A stretch of 64,000 nt of DNA from Candidatus Rokuibacteriota bacterium (GTDB lineage: Bacteria > Methylomirabilota > Methylomirabilia > Rokubacteriales > CSP1-6), in assembly GCA_003220535.1 (NCBI GenBank), contig QHSU01000065.1:1-64000 (forward strand). Direction: 5' to 3'. A program made the translations under genes and the position numbers. Positions 41,547 through 49,593 of this stretch are shown piece after piece. Under the pieces are notes generated by a model. That model had not been told where the DNA came from. It ran no database searches and was given only the letters and a program-made list of their open reading frames with translations. Each line of letters opens with the position of its first letter. Within the stretch, counting starts at the first letter, position 1.

Positions 41547-42269
41547 GTGCGTCGGGCCATCCTCTTCGTCTCGGCGCTGCTGCTCGCGAGCGCGGCGCCG
41601 GCCTCCGCCCAGCTCGACCAGATCCTCAAAGAGATCGACACCTACTCGCGCCCCGGAGTCGGTACGCCGGGCGACGCGAAGATCGGCGCCGCGCTGAAGC
41701 AAGCGCTCCAGGTCGGGACCGAGAACGCCGTGAAGCTGACGGGGAAGACCGACGGCTACCTCACGAACAAGGCGATCAAGATCCTGATGCCGGAGCGCCT
41801 GCGCACGGTCGAGCGCGGCCTGCGGACCGCCGGTTACGGATCCGAGGTCGACAAGCTCGTACTCAATATGAACCGCGCGGCCGAGCGCGCGGCGCCATCG
41901 GCCAAGAAGATCTTCTGGAACGCGATCGGAGGAATGACCATCGACGACGCTCGGCGGATCCTGGGCGGGACGCCGACCGCGGCGACCGACTATTTCAAGA
42001 GCAAGACGTCCGCCTCGCTCACGCTGGCCTTCCGTCCCATCGTGGATCAGGCGATGAACGAGGTTGGCACGACGCGGCAGTACAACGAGCTGCTCGGCCA
42101 GGCGAAGGCCATCCCGTTCTTGAAGACGGAGAACTACGACCTCGATCGCTACGTCGTCGGCAAGGCCCTCGACGGCCTGTTCCACATGGTCGGCGAGGAG
42201 GAGCGCAAGATCAGAGCCGACCCCGCCGCGCGCGTGACCGATTTGTTGAAGGAAGTCTTCGGGAAGTAG
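41547..42269 (+). CDS. DUF4197 periplasmic protein
   Basis: The 240-residue protein has a signal peptide (cleavage after ASAAPASA) and then GAALKQALQVGTENAVKLTG, LPERLRTVERGLR-type sequence and the block AKKIFWNAIGGMTIDDARRI, followed by the repeated three-helix pattern and LDGLFHMVGEEERKIRADP at the end. This matches DUF4197, a family of exported proteins with no known activity. GTG 41547 is four bases after the DUF255 stop, so the two are co-transcribed. Confidence 0.88.
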   Translation: MRRAILFVSALLLASAAPASAQLDQILKEIDTYSRPGVGTPGDAKIGAALKQALQVGTENAVKLTGKTDGYLTNKAIKILMPERLRTVERGLRTAGYGSEVDKLVLNMNRAAERAAPSAKKIFWNAIGGMTIDDARRILGGTPTAATDYFKSKTSASLTLAFRPIVDQAMNEVGTTRQYNELLGQAKAIPFLKTENYDLDRYVVGKALDGLFHMVGEEERKIRADPAARVTDLLKEVFGK

Positions 42270-42275
42270 CTCGCC

Positions 42276-44075
42276 TCACGACTCCCTGTGCCAGTAGGCG
42301 AGCCGCCACAGCGGCCCGCTGTACGGACTGAAATCGAATCCCTTCAGCGTGTTCGAGATGGCGAAGGCGCCGGCTCGGGTGACGATCGGGATGACGACGC
42401 CGTTCTGGATCACGAGATCGTTCATGCGGATGAACATCCCGGCGCGCTTGAGGGGATCGATCTCGCGCTCGGCGGCTCGCCAGAGCCGGTCGTACTCGTC
42501 GTTCCGCCACCGGGTCATGTTCGAGCCGGTCCACTTGTTGGCCTTCTGGGCCACCTCCCACGAGCAGAACGGTCGCATGAAAGCCTGCGGGTCGGGATGC
42601 CGCAGGATCTTGTTGTTGAGCTGCAGGTCCGCGTAGAAGTGGCTCTCGGTGTCGGGATTGCCGGGATCGGAGGAGAGGAATACCGAAGCGACCACGGACT
42701 TCAGCTCGCACTCGATGCCGGCCCTGGCGCACGCCTGCTTGACCATGACCTGGATCTTCTGCCGTGGTGTGTGCGTCGTGGTCTGGAAGAGGAGCTTCAG
42801 CCGCTTGCCGTCCTTGCTCCGGATGCCGTCCGAGCCGCGGCTCCACCCGCCGCCGTCGAGGAGGCGAGAGGCCTTGTCCGGGCTGAACTCCCAGCGCATG
42901 CTCGGTGACACGAAGCGGGCCGGTCCGTTGAGGAAGTTCGCCGTGGCCTCGGCCTGGCGTCCCCAGATCTCGGTCTGGACGGCGCCCCGGTCGACGAGGA
43001 GCGCCAGGGCGGACCGGACGGCCGAATCGGTCAGGAAGGGATGGACCGTCTTGACGCTCGAGCGCTCGCCATCGACCTCTCGCCACGGATCGGTCTGATT
43101 GAGCTGGATGTATTCGGGATTGGCCGTGCGGCCGATGACGACTCGCCCCTTGCCGCCCGTCTCGAGCCGGCGCAGGATCTCGTCTTCCATCGAGAGACCC
43201 CAGGCGTAGTCGTACTCTCCGGTCTGGAGCACCGCGCGAGCCGCCGAGACGGCGTCGCCACCGCCCTTGAGCTCGAGCGTGTCGAAGAAGAGACGATTGG
43301 CGACGTGATAGCCGGGATTGATCTCTGCCCGGACGATGTCGCCCGGCTTGAAGTCCACGTAGCGATAGGGACCGGTCCCGACGGGCTTCAGGTTTGCGGG
43401 CGCCTCGCGCGATCGGCCACCACGATACGGCTCGAACACGTGACGGGGCAAGATCATGCCGGACGCGCTGCAAAAAGCGTCGGCCCAGAACGGCGTGGGG
43501 TGCTTGAAGATCAGCTTCACCGCGTGATCGTCCAGCCGTTCGATGCGCTCGATCTCTCGATAGGACCCGGTAGTGGTTGCCGCCGTCGCCATGTCGGCCG
43601 CGTATTGCCAGGTGAAGATCACGTCGTCGGCGGTGAAGGGACGCCCGTCGTGCCAGGAGACACCGGGCTTGAGTCGCCAGATGACCCACGTGCCATCCCT
43701 CGCGAGGCCACCGTTGTCCAGGGTCGGGACCTCGCGGGCGAGGACCGGCACGACATTGCCCTCGGTGTCGATGTCGGCCAGCGGCTCGTAGAAGACCTCC
43801 GACGCTTCGAGGTCCTTGGGAGTCAGGGACAGGTGGGGATTCAGGATGGTCGTCGCCGCCCAGTACAACAGTCGGAGCGGACCGCCGCCGCCTCGACGCG
43901 TGGGCGTGAAGCTCGAGGGCCGGGGCTGGGCCCGCGCGACCCCCGCCCCGGCCAACATCTGAGCGGCCAGCGGTGCGATGAGCCCCAGGCCGACCATTGC
44001 TTGAACGAAGCGGCGGCGGGGGAGGTATCCGAGCTTGACCTCTTCGATCAGTTCACGAAGCTCGCGCTCGTCCAT
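42276..44075 (-). CDS. ABC transporter substrate-binding protein, family 5 (peptide/nickel/opine type)
   Basis: The 599-residue protein has a twin-arginine signal after a cytoplasmic lead (YLPRRRFVQAMVGLGLIA, residues about 17-34). The family 5 core follows: EVFYEPLADIDTEGNVVPVL, WRLKPGVSWHDGRPFTADDV, PFLTDSAVRSALALLVDR and AERKIDPLKRAGMF-like sequence. No permease or ATPase genes are adjacent, so it is an orphan binding protein. ATG 44075 has GGAGG seven bases upstream, and that ribosome-binding site is part of a threefold repeat. A perfect -35 lies 96 bases upstream. Confidence 0.9.
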   Translation of the reverse strand: MDERELRELIEEVKLGYLPRRRFVQAMVGLGLIAPLAAQMLAGAGVARAQPRPSSFTPTRRGGGGPLRLLYWAATTILNPHLSLTPKDLEASEVFYEPLADIDTEGNVVPVLAREVPTLDNGGLARDGTWVIWRLKPGVSWHDGRPFTADDVIFTWQYAADMATAATTTGSYREIERIERLDDHAVKLIFKHPTPFWADAFCSASGMILPRHVFEPYRGGRSREAPANLKPVGTGPYRYVDFKPGDIVRAEINPGYHVANRLFFDTLELKGGGDAVSAARAVLQTGEYDYAWGLSMEDEILRRLETGGKGRVVIGRTANPEYIQLNQTDPWREVDGERSSVKTVHPFLTDSAVRSALALLVDRGAVQTEIWGRQAEATANFLNGPARFVSPSMRWEFSPDKASRLLDGGGWSRGSDGIRSKDGKRLKLLFQTTTHTPRQKIQVMVKQACARAGIECELKSVVASVFLSSDPGNPDTESHFYADLQLNNKILRHPDPQAFMRPFCSWEVAQKANKWTGSNMTRWRNDEYDRLWRAAEREIDPLKRAGMFIRMNDLVIQNGVVIPIVTRAGAFAISNTLKGFDFSPYSGPLWRLAYWHRES

Positions 44076-44121
44076 AGATGGCCTCCGGCAGATGAGATGG
44101 GCTCCGACAGATGGCCTCCGG
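44076..44121 (-). repeat. Threefold repeat of a Shine-Dalgarno-bearing 13-mer
   Basis: Read on the minus strand, three copies of (C/T)CGGAG(G/C)CCATCT occur at 44109-44121, 44095-44107 and 44076-44088. The last copy provides GGAGG seven bases before ATG 44075. The first and third copies are identical; the middle one differs at two positions. Confidence 0.7.
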
Positions 44122-44146
44122 TGAGGGGCATCGGCGCGATCGCGAC

Positions 44147-44176
44147 ATCCTGCGCCGCTGATGACGACGCTGTCAA
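44147..44176 (-). promoter_or_regulatory. Promoter of the family 5 binding protein gene
   Basis: A consensus -35 TTGACA (minus strand, 44171-44176) and a weaker -10 CAGGAT (44147-44152) are 18 bp apart. The -35 overlaps the stop codon of the sigma-factor remnant. Confidence 0.4.
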
Positions 44177-44589
44177 GGGGCGCGTGACAGACCGAGGACG
44201 GTCTGAAGCATCAGCGGAGTCCGCGCTGCCTCGTCGAGGGCCGGGTGGGCGCAGACGAAGAGGAGCTTCAGCCGCTCGTCGGGGAAGACCGCCGATTCCC
44301 GCTGGGCACGCTCGGCGACGATCTCGAGCGCCGTCGCGGCCGCGGCCGAGACTTTCGCGTGCCGCGCGGCGTCGACGAGCCGCCGCCGCGCGGCGGCCAG
44401 CAGCCAGGCCTCGGGCTTGTCGGGAACTCCGACGCGTGGCCACGTCTCGAGTGCTGCCAGCAGCGCGTCGCCGAGCGCGTCCTCGGCGGCCGCGACGTCG
44501 CGCCATGACGCCGCCAGGTAGGCGAGGAGCCTGCCGTACGAAGTCCGGGCCGCCAGCTCCGCCGCGTAACGCGCGCCGATGGCGCGTGC
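44173..44589 (-). pseudogene. Broken ECF sigma factor (YCII-associated type)
   Basis: The frame reads LAYLAASWRDVAAAEDALGD, VPDKPEAWLLAAARRRLVDA and DERLKLLFVCAHPALDEAAR, followed by TPLMLQTVLGL. These are the region 2 and linker landmarks of YCII-associated RNA polymerase sigma factors of about 400 residues. It breaks off at LGLSRAP, and region 4 and the long C-terminal domain are missing. No usable ATG, GTG or TTG opens the frame: it simply continues after the stop of the YCII gene. I read it as an inactivated gene whose partner survives. Confidence 0.75.
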
Positions 44590-44949
44590 TCAGCCCACCG
44601 CCGGGGGCAGGTTGGGGCGTACCTCGACCGTGCCCGTCGCCGCCGCGGGGCAGCGCGCGGCCCAGTCGAGCGCCCGGTCGAGGTCGGGGACCTCGATGAC
44701 GTAGTAGCCGCCGAGCTGCTCCTTGGCTTCGGCGAAGGGCCCATCCTGCACGTGGCGCTTGCCGTTCTTGAGCCGGACCGTCGTGGCAAGGGGAGGCGGC
44801 TGGAGCCCGGCGCCGCCGACCATCACGCCGGCCTCGGTCAGGGCCTTAGTGTAAGCGCGGTAGGCGCCCCAGTAGGCGTCCTTTCGCTGCTCATCGGCGC
44901 GGGTGGTGAAGTCGGCCGCGGTTTCATAGATCAGGACTGTGTACTTCAT
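44590..44949 (-). CDS. YCII-related (DGPF) domain protein
   Basis: The 119-residue protein starts MKYTVLIYETAADF and has the DGPF motif in HVQDGPFAEAKEQLGGYYVI (residues about 66-85), followed by ALDWAARCPAA, which matches PhnB/YCII-like proteins. Such genes usually precede an ECF sigma factor gene and may sense or modify a signal for it; here the sigma gene is broken. GAGGGAGGGCAACCC gives a strong ribosome-binding site for ATG 44949. Confidence 0.88.
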   Translation of the reverse strand: MKYTVLIYETAADFTTRADEQRKDAYWGAYRAYTKALTEAGVMVGGAGLQPPPLATTVRLKNGKRHVQDGPFAEAKEQLGGYYVIEVPDLDRALDWAARCPAAATGTVEVRPNLPPAVG

Positions 44950-44995
44950 GGGTTGCCCTCCCTCGGTTGTCGAAGTTCCCTTCGCACATCCGCTC

Positions 44996-45574
44996 CTATG
45001 ACGTGCGACCGGGGCGCGTTTCGACAACGGCCCCGGTCTGCCGCCGGCGCCGCGGCAGGGCCAGACCGACGAGGAAGACCAGGGCCGCCGGCAACCAGAC
45101 CCAGCCGAGCTCGCTCCGCATCACGACCAGGCCATGCCGGCTGAAGAACCCGTGGATCGACAGGGGCGAGACGACGATCGGTTGCCAGGGAAGGAAATAG
45201 CGCGTGTCCGAGAACGGAGCGAAGAACGCGATCCCCAGGCCGCCGCTGGTCATGGCGTCGAGCAGTCCGTGCGACGCGGTCGCCAGAAAGAAAAACGCCC
45301 AGAGCCGCGGTGAGCTTCCACTCGCCAGTCGCGCACGGCGCACGACGGCGGTCATCACCGACGCGAGTCCGGCCGCGAAGAGGAGCGAGTGCGAGAGCCC
45401 GCGGTGACCGAGCACGTGATCGTACGGGAGGCCGAGGTAAAGCGAGATGACGTCGAGGTCGGGCACCACCGCGCACAGGGCGCCGAGCGCCCAGAGCGGC
45501 ACGCGGGCCGGCCCAGCCACCAGCACCGCTCCGATCGCCGTGCCCGCGATCGCGTGCGAGAACACGGTCGGCAT
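44996..45574 (-). CDS. YdjM-type membrane-bound metal-dependent hydrolase
   Basis: The 192-residue protein has four or five membrane helices and the conserved motif set of the YdjM/DUF457 family: SHAIAGTAIGAVL at the start, VVPDLDVISLYLG (near residue 40), HRGLSHSLLFA (near residue 57) and ATASHGLLDAMTSGG (near residue 100). The His and Asp residues are thought to bind metal. The E. coli relative is LexA-regulated; no LexA box was recognised here. Its ATG directly follows the methyltransferase stop (TGAATG). Confidence 0.85.
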   Translation of the reverse strand: MPTVFSHAIAGTAIGAVLVAGPARVPLWALGALCAVVPDLDVISLYLGLPYDHVLGHRGLSHSLLFAAGLASVMTAVVRRARLASGSSPRLWAFFFLATASHGLLDAMTSGGLGIAFFAPFSDTRYFLPWQPIVVSPLSIHGFFSRHGLVVMRSELGWVWLPAALVFLVGLALPRRRRQTGAVVETRPGRTS

Positions 45575-46399
45575 TCACTTCACTCCGACGCGGACGCGAT
45601 AGCTCACGTACCACGGCAGCCCGCGGTCCCCGAGGGTTCGCTCGGCGACCTCGCGGAGCGCCGTGACTCCGAGCTCGGCGTCGGACAGGCCGAGGTCGAG
45701 GACGGGGAGCACGAACCCGATCGTCAGGGCGAACCCGATCCAGCGCTCGGCCGTGCATAGCTCGGTGTTGTGCAGGAGGAGCTCGTTGAGATACCGGAAG
45801 AGGCCACTGCCGCGCATCCTCTCGACGTGCTCGTCCTTTCCCCACTGCTGCTGCTCGCTCCTGATCCCGTGCCCCTTCCGCAGCGCGCGGACGCGGTCCA
45901 TGAAGATCGTAAAGGCCCGCTCGGCCTCCCAGTGGATCATCGGTGGCCAGTCGTAGTCGTACGCGGCGAAGACGCCGCCGACGCGCAGGATCCGACCGAT
46001 CTCCGCCAGAGTGCTCTCGGGCTCGGTATGGTGCAGCGATTGCGCGCAGGTCACGATGTCCGCCACGCCGTCACGGAGTCCGGTCTGCTGCGCGACGCCG
46101 GCCTGGAAGTGCACGTTGGGCGACTGGTTGCCGGCTTCCGCGATCTTTCGCATCTCGTCGAGCGGCTCGATGCCGAGCACACGCTCGGCGTGGGGAGCCC
46201 AGAGCAGGGCCGAGATCCCCGTGCCGCTGCCGAGATCGACCACGAGCCGCGGGCGCCGCATCTGCGCCAGCTGCAACAGCGCTTCGACGAGGGCCGTCGG
46301 AGGCTTGGGACGATAGGCGTGATACTGGGCGCCGAATCCGCTACGCGTGTATCCCGTGCGCCGCGCGTTGAGCAAGGGATCGTGCGCCGGTTGACTCAT
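45575..46399 (-). CDS. Class I SAM-dependent methyltransferase
   Basis: The 274-residue protein has the SAM motif VVDLGSGTGISALLWAPHA (residues about 52-70), VLGIEPLDEMRKIA for motif II, and the post-motif SLHHTEPESTLAEIGRILRVGG seen in methyltransferase type 11 proteins. YHAYRPKPP near the N-terminus is also typical. The substrate is unknown. The downstream membrane hydrolase gene starts directly at its stop. Confidence 0.85.
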   Translation of the reverse strand: MSQPAHDPLLNARRTGYTRSGFGAQYHAYRPKPPTALVEALLQLAQMRRPRLVVDLGSGTGISALLWAPHAERVLGIEPLDEMRKIAEAGNQSPNVHFQAGVAQQTGLRDGVADIVTCAQSLHHTEPESTLAEIGRILRVGGVFAAYDYDWPPMIHWEAERAFTIFMDRVRALRKGHGIRSEQQQWGKDEHVERMRGSGLFRYLNELLLHNTELCTAERWIGFALTIGFVLPVLDLGLSDAELGVTALREVAERTLGDRGLPWYVSYRVRVGVK

Positions 46400-46415
46400 G
46401 CTCGGAGGGACGAGC

Positions 46416-48122
46416 TCATTTGGTGTTCAGCAGCAACACCCAGTCCTGCTGATCTGGCGCCTGGAATTGGTCCTGCGTTGCCGAGGTGGTCATCCTGCGC
46501 CCGGTCCTTGGATCGAACCACTCGGCTCGTTGCCTGTCTCTGACGACGCCCTCCTTCAACCGCATGCTGCCGCCGACGGGCAAATAGACCACTACGAGGT
46601 CGCCCTTCTCTGATCGCGATGCGGAGATGTGACGCGCCGGATCGTCTCCTGCCGGCTGTTCGGCGAGCAGCTTGGGGTCCGGTCGCAGCGTCCACCAGGC
46701 GATCGAGCCGAAAAACTCCCCGAGGTATCTCATCTGGGTGCTTCCAGGCAAGGACAGAGCTTCGCGCCAAGACTTTGCGACACCCGTGTCTGGATGGTCC
46801 GTCGGAGGGGATCCGATGGCCGTGTGCCAGCTCCAAACGCCGTGGGCTCCGTAGCTCACGCCTGCGGTCGGCGCGTTCAGGAGGCTCCAGTAAATGGCTC
46901 GGCGCGTGGAGTAGTCGCTGTGTGGGCGGCCCGACTGATATCCGAGGTGTCCCTCGTAGGGCGGTTCCAGGTTGACGATGGGCCGGGGTGGCGGATCCTG
47001 CCAATGCTGCATCGGAGGCCCGGAGTGAATCCAGCGCAGCGTGTCGGCGTCGTCGCCGTGTCCACTCTGGTAAACGATGAAGTCGAGCCAGGCCTCATCA
47101 CGGAAGCGCTCCCAGGGCCAGCGCATGCCCATAGGGTGAGTCGTGACCGGCGCGTGGGCTCGTCCGCCGAATGCCGCTCGCGCGATGCGTTTCCAGCGCT
47201 CGCCACTGAATCCTTCGTAAGGATGGTCGCCCGTGACGATCCAGACGACGTGATTGGCCCCGTAGCGCGACTCCAGGTAGCGAATCAAGCGGACCACTTC
47301 CGTCTCCGGCAGGGCGTTTCCGGAGTCTACGGGGCGCAGCCCCCAGGTGAGAACGATCGCCGCCAACAACCCGTGGGAGTTTACCGCGTCAACTCGCTCG
47401 TCCAGGCGACGGTAGAAGCGGGGATTCATCCTGACCCTGTCTTGTTTCTTGAGGCCGAGGAGCTGGAGCGGCGCGGTCGCCAGTCGGGAGAGAAGTGAGC
47501 CCGGTGGTTGAAGCTGGTCCGCCCCGGCGAACGAGACCTCCCCATTCCCGTCTGCCGGCACACCGTTGCGCGGCGCCACCGCGTTGAAGTGCACGACGCT
47601 GAATCCCTTGCGCGCGCGATCCGCCAGGTACGCGTTCCAATCCACTTTTGCGCTCAAGATCGCGCCATACCACACTGTGTCGCCCAACCAGAAGAAAGGG
47701 GTCCCGTCGGCGTGCTCGAAAAAGCGACCGTTGGCGGAGACTCGCACTGGTCCGTGCTGCAGGAAGCGCGTCCTTCCCGTCGCGTGCTCACAGACGAATT
47801 CGCCGCGCCGTCCGTCCAGGCCATCCACCGGTGGAATCGAGCGGGTCCGGTAACGCCACGTGCCGGGCTCGGCCGGCATGAAGCGCACCCGCCAGGTCGC
47901 TCCGCCATCCCAAAAGCCCGCGACCGTGACGAACCTTCCGGATGGAGAAGTGAGCTCAACTGTGAGTTCGGTATCGGGTGTCGCCGTCGCGGGGGCACGG
48001 AAACTGTGCTCCCAGCGTCCCCAGAGCTGGATCGGCTGGGCGCTGGCGTTGGCGGCGAGGGAGAGCAGGCAGAGGAGGCTGCAGAAGAGCTGGATGGGAC
48101 GCGTCGCAAGCCTTGTTCGCAC
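46416..48122 (-). CDS. Secreted DUF5060/DUF4038 glycoside hydrolase-like protein
   Basis: The 568-residue protein has a signal peptide (cleavage after AANASA). A DUF5060 beta-sandwich follows (LWGRWEHSFRAPATATPDTE, WRVRFMPAEPGTWRYRT), then a DUF4038 TIM barrel (FFWLGDTVWYGAILSAKVDW, NPRFYRRLDERVDAVNSHGL, IVLTWGLRP, VWIVTGDHPYEG) and a C-terminal collagen-binding-like domain. Apiosidase-type enzymes share this layout, so a role in plant polysaccharide breakdown is plausible. Start GTG 48122 was chosen for the signal peptide. Base composition looks lower in G+C than its neighbours, hinting at transfer. Confidence 0.82.
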   Translation of the reverse strand: MRTRLATRPIQLFCSLLCLLSLAANASAQPIQLWGRWEHSFRAPATATPDTELTVELTSPSGRFVTVAGFWDGGATWRVRFMPAEPGTWRYRTRSIPPVDGLDGRRGEFVCEHATGRTRFLQHGPVRVSANGRFFEHADGTPFFWLGDTVWYGAILSAKVDWNAYLADRARKGFSVVHFNAVAPRNGVPADGNGEVSFAGADQLQPPGSLLSRLATAPLQLLGLKKQDRVRMNPRFYRRLDERVDAVNSHGLLAAIVLTWGLRPVDSGNALPETEVVRLIRYLESRYGANHVVWIVTGDHPYEGFSGERWKRIARAAFGGRAHAPVTTHPMGMRWPWERFRDEAWLDFIVYQSGHGDDADTLRWIHSGPPMQHWQDPPPRPIVNLEPPYEGHLGYQSGRPHSDYSTRRAIYWSLLNAPTAGVSYGAHGVWSWHTAIGSPPTDHPDTGVAKSWREALSLPGSTQMRYLGEFFGSIAWWTLRPDPKLLAEQPAGDDPARHISASRSEKGDLVVVYLPVGGSMRLKEGVVRDRQRAEWFDPRTGRRMTTSATQDQFQAPDQQDWVLLLNTK

Positions 48123-48156
48123 AGTGTGAGGCGTCAGCGAGCGGAGCCGCGCCGCG

Positions 48157-48990
48157 CTAACCTCCGGAGCCGCCGGTGTCGCGCTCGGGCGCCGAGAGCG
48201 TCGTGCCGCCGTCCACCACGAGCACGTGGCCGGTGATGTAGCGCGCAAAGTCCGACAAGAGGAAGCGCACGGCGTGTCCGATGTCCCAGCCCGTCCCTTC
48301 GATCCCGAGCGCAGAGGCCTTGCGCCGGCGGTCGCGCGCGGCGGGGCTCATGCCCCGCTGATAGACCATGGGCGTGTAGACCGGGCCGGGCGCGACGCAG
48401 TTCACCCGGATCCCTTCGGGACCGTGGTCGACCGCCATCGCCCGGGTCAGCGCGATGACCGCGCCCTTGGAGACGGAGTAGGCGGTGAGGCCGCGGGGGC
48501 GGAGCGCGGAAATCGACGACACGTTGACGATGGCGCCGCCGCCCGTCCGCCGCATCGCGGGGATGGCGTGCTTGGCGGTGAGAAACATGCTGTCGACGTT
48601 GACGGTCATCAACCGGCGCCAGCTCTCTTCGCTCTCGTCGACGACGGAGCCGCGGCTGCCGATGCCGACGTTGTTGTCGAGGAAGTCGAGGCGGCCGAAG
48701 CGATCGAGCGCGGCTTCGACCATGGCCGCGCAGTCGGCGGCACGCGTGACGTCGGCTTGAAAGGCGAGCGCCTCGCCGCTGCCCGCCTCGATCATCTCGA
48801 CGGTCCGCTTCGCGAGCCCGGCGTCGCGGTCGACCACGACGACCCGCGTCCCGGCCCGACCGAGGAGGATCGCGGCGGCCCGGCCGTTGCCGATGCCGTC
48901 GCCGGCGGCGCCTCCCCCGGTCACGATCGCGACCTTCCCCGACAACCCCGGACTGTCCGGCACGTCGAAACCGATCCGCGCGTCGGCCAT
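48157..48990 (-). CDS. Short-chain dehydrogenase/reductase
   Basis: The 277-residue protein has the SDR cofactor motif IVTGGGAAGDGIGNGRAAA (residues about 23-41), FLDNNVGIGSRG in place of the usual NNAG, catalytic Ser in IVNVSSISAL, YSVSKGAVIAL (Y-x3-K near residue 166) and the C-terminal YITGHVLVVDGG. The acidic residue after the second strand (VVVDRD) favours NAD(H). The substrate is unknown. A -10-like TAGAAT on the minus strand (49036-49041) and GAGGGA upstream support ATG 48990. Confidence 0.9.
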   Translation of the reverse strand: MADARIGFDVPDSPGLSGKVAIVTGGGAAGDGIGNGRAAAILLGRAGTRVVVVDRDAGLAKRTVEMIEAGSGEALAFQADVTRAADCAAMVEAALDRFGRLDFLDNNVGIGSRGSVVDESEESWRRLMTVNVDSMFLTAKHAIPAMRRTGGGAIVNVSSISALRPRGLTAYSVSKGAVIALTRAMAVDHGPEGIRVNCVAPGPVYTPMVYQRGMSPAARDRRRKASALGIEGTGWDIGHAVRFLLSDFARYITGHVLVVDGGTTLSAPERDTGGSGG

Positions 48991-49140
48991 ATCGTCCCTC
49001 GTGCGGGCCTCGAGCGGCTCGGCCCGGCGGTTGCGGATTCTATCACCGCCGGTGCTAACCCGTCAGCCGAGCGGCACCCGCAGCACGCTGATCGAGTGCG
49101 CGGTACGGGCCCATCCTGGCCGGGGCCGTGCTGAGCGCGC

Positions 49141-49548
49141 TCAAGGGGTCGCGGTGGGGACGGTCGGCGCCCAGGGGCCGGCCACGACCATCGCTTCATC
49201 GGCGCCGGGCCAGGGGGGCATCGTGATCCCGAGCACCGTCAAGGCACCGTCCCGCAGTGCGCGGAACTGAAAGTGCGCGCCCAGCGGAACCGTCATGCAC
49301 ACGCCCGCCTCCAGCGCCACCACTTCTTCCTGCTCTCCCTGACGACGCCACATCTCGCCGCGACCGCCCAGCACGTACCAGATCTCCTCGACGGTCCGGT
49401 GCGTCACCGCCGTAGAGACCTGGCCCGCGGCCAGCTGGAATTCGGCCATGCCGCCGCCGGCTAGACCGAGCAGGACTCGGACGTCGGAGCCGTCCGGCGC
49501 GACGGCGGTACGACGGGCCGGTCGGCGCATGGTCGCGAACGGCGTCAT
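49141..49548 (-). CDS. Cupin domain protein
   Basis: The 135-residue protein contains one cupin barrel: the first motif region THRTVEEIWYVLGGRGEMW (His and Glu ligands, residues about 49-67) and the second motif VPLGAHFQFRA (His near residue 92). Small single-cupin proteins can be metal-dependent enzymes or ligand-binding regulators. It lies between the SDR and the aspartyl protease on the same strand. The 150-base gap to the SDR holds only that gene's upstream region. Confidence 0.85.
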   Translation of the reverse strand: MTPFATMRRPARRTAVAPDGSDVRVLLGLAGGGMAEFQLAAGQVSTAVTHRTVEEIWYVLGGRGEMWRRQGEQEEVVALEAGVCMTVPLGAHFQFRALRDGALTVLGITMPPWPGADEAMVVAGPWAPTVPTATP

Positions 49549-49593
49549 GGCGTCGTCACGGGCGAGACGGTGAAGGGAGTCGGTCGTGTCGGA

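Noticed and set aside
44188-44205. A 7-bp hairpin (CAGACCG/CGGTCTG) at the broken end of the sigma factor
   Set aside because: It encodes the naturally conserved residues QTVLGL, so the symmetry is explained by coding and is not evidence for an insertion.
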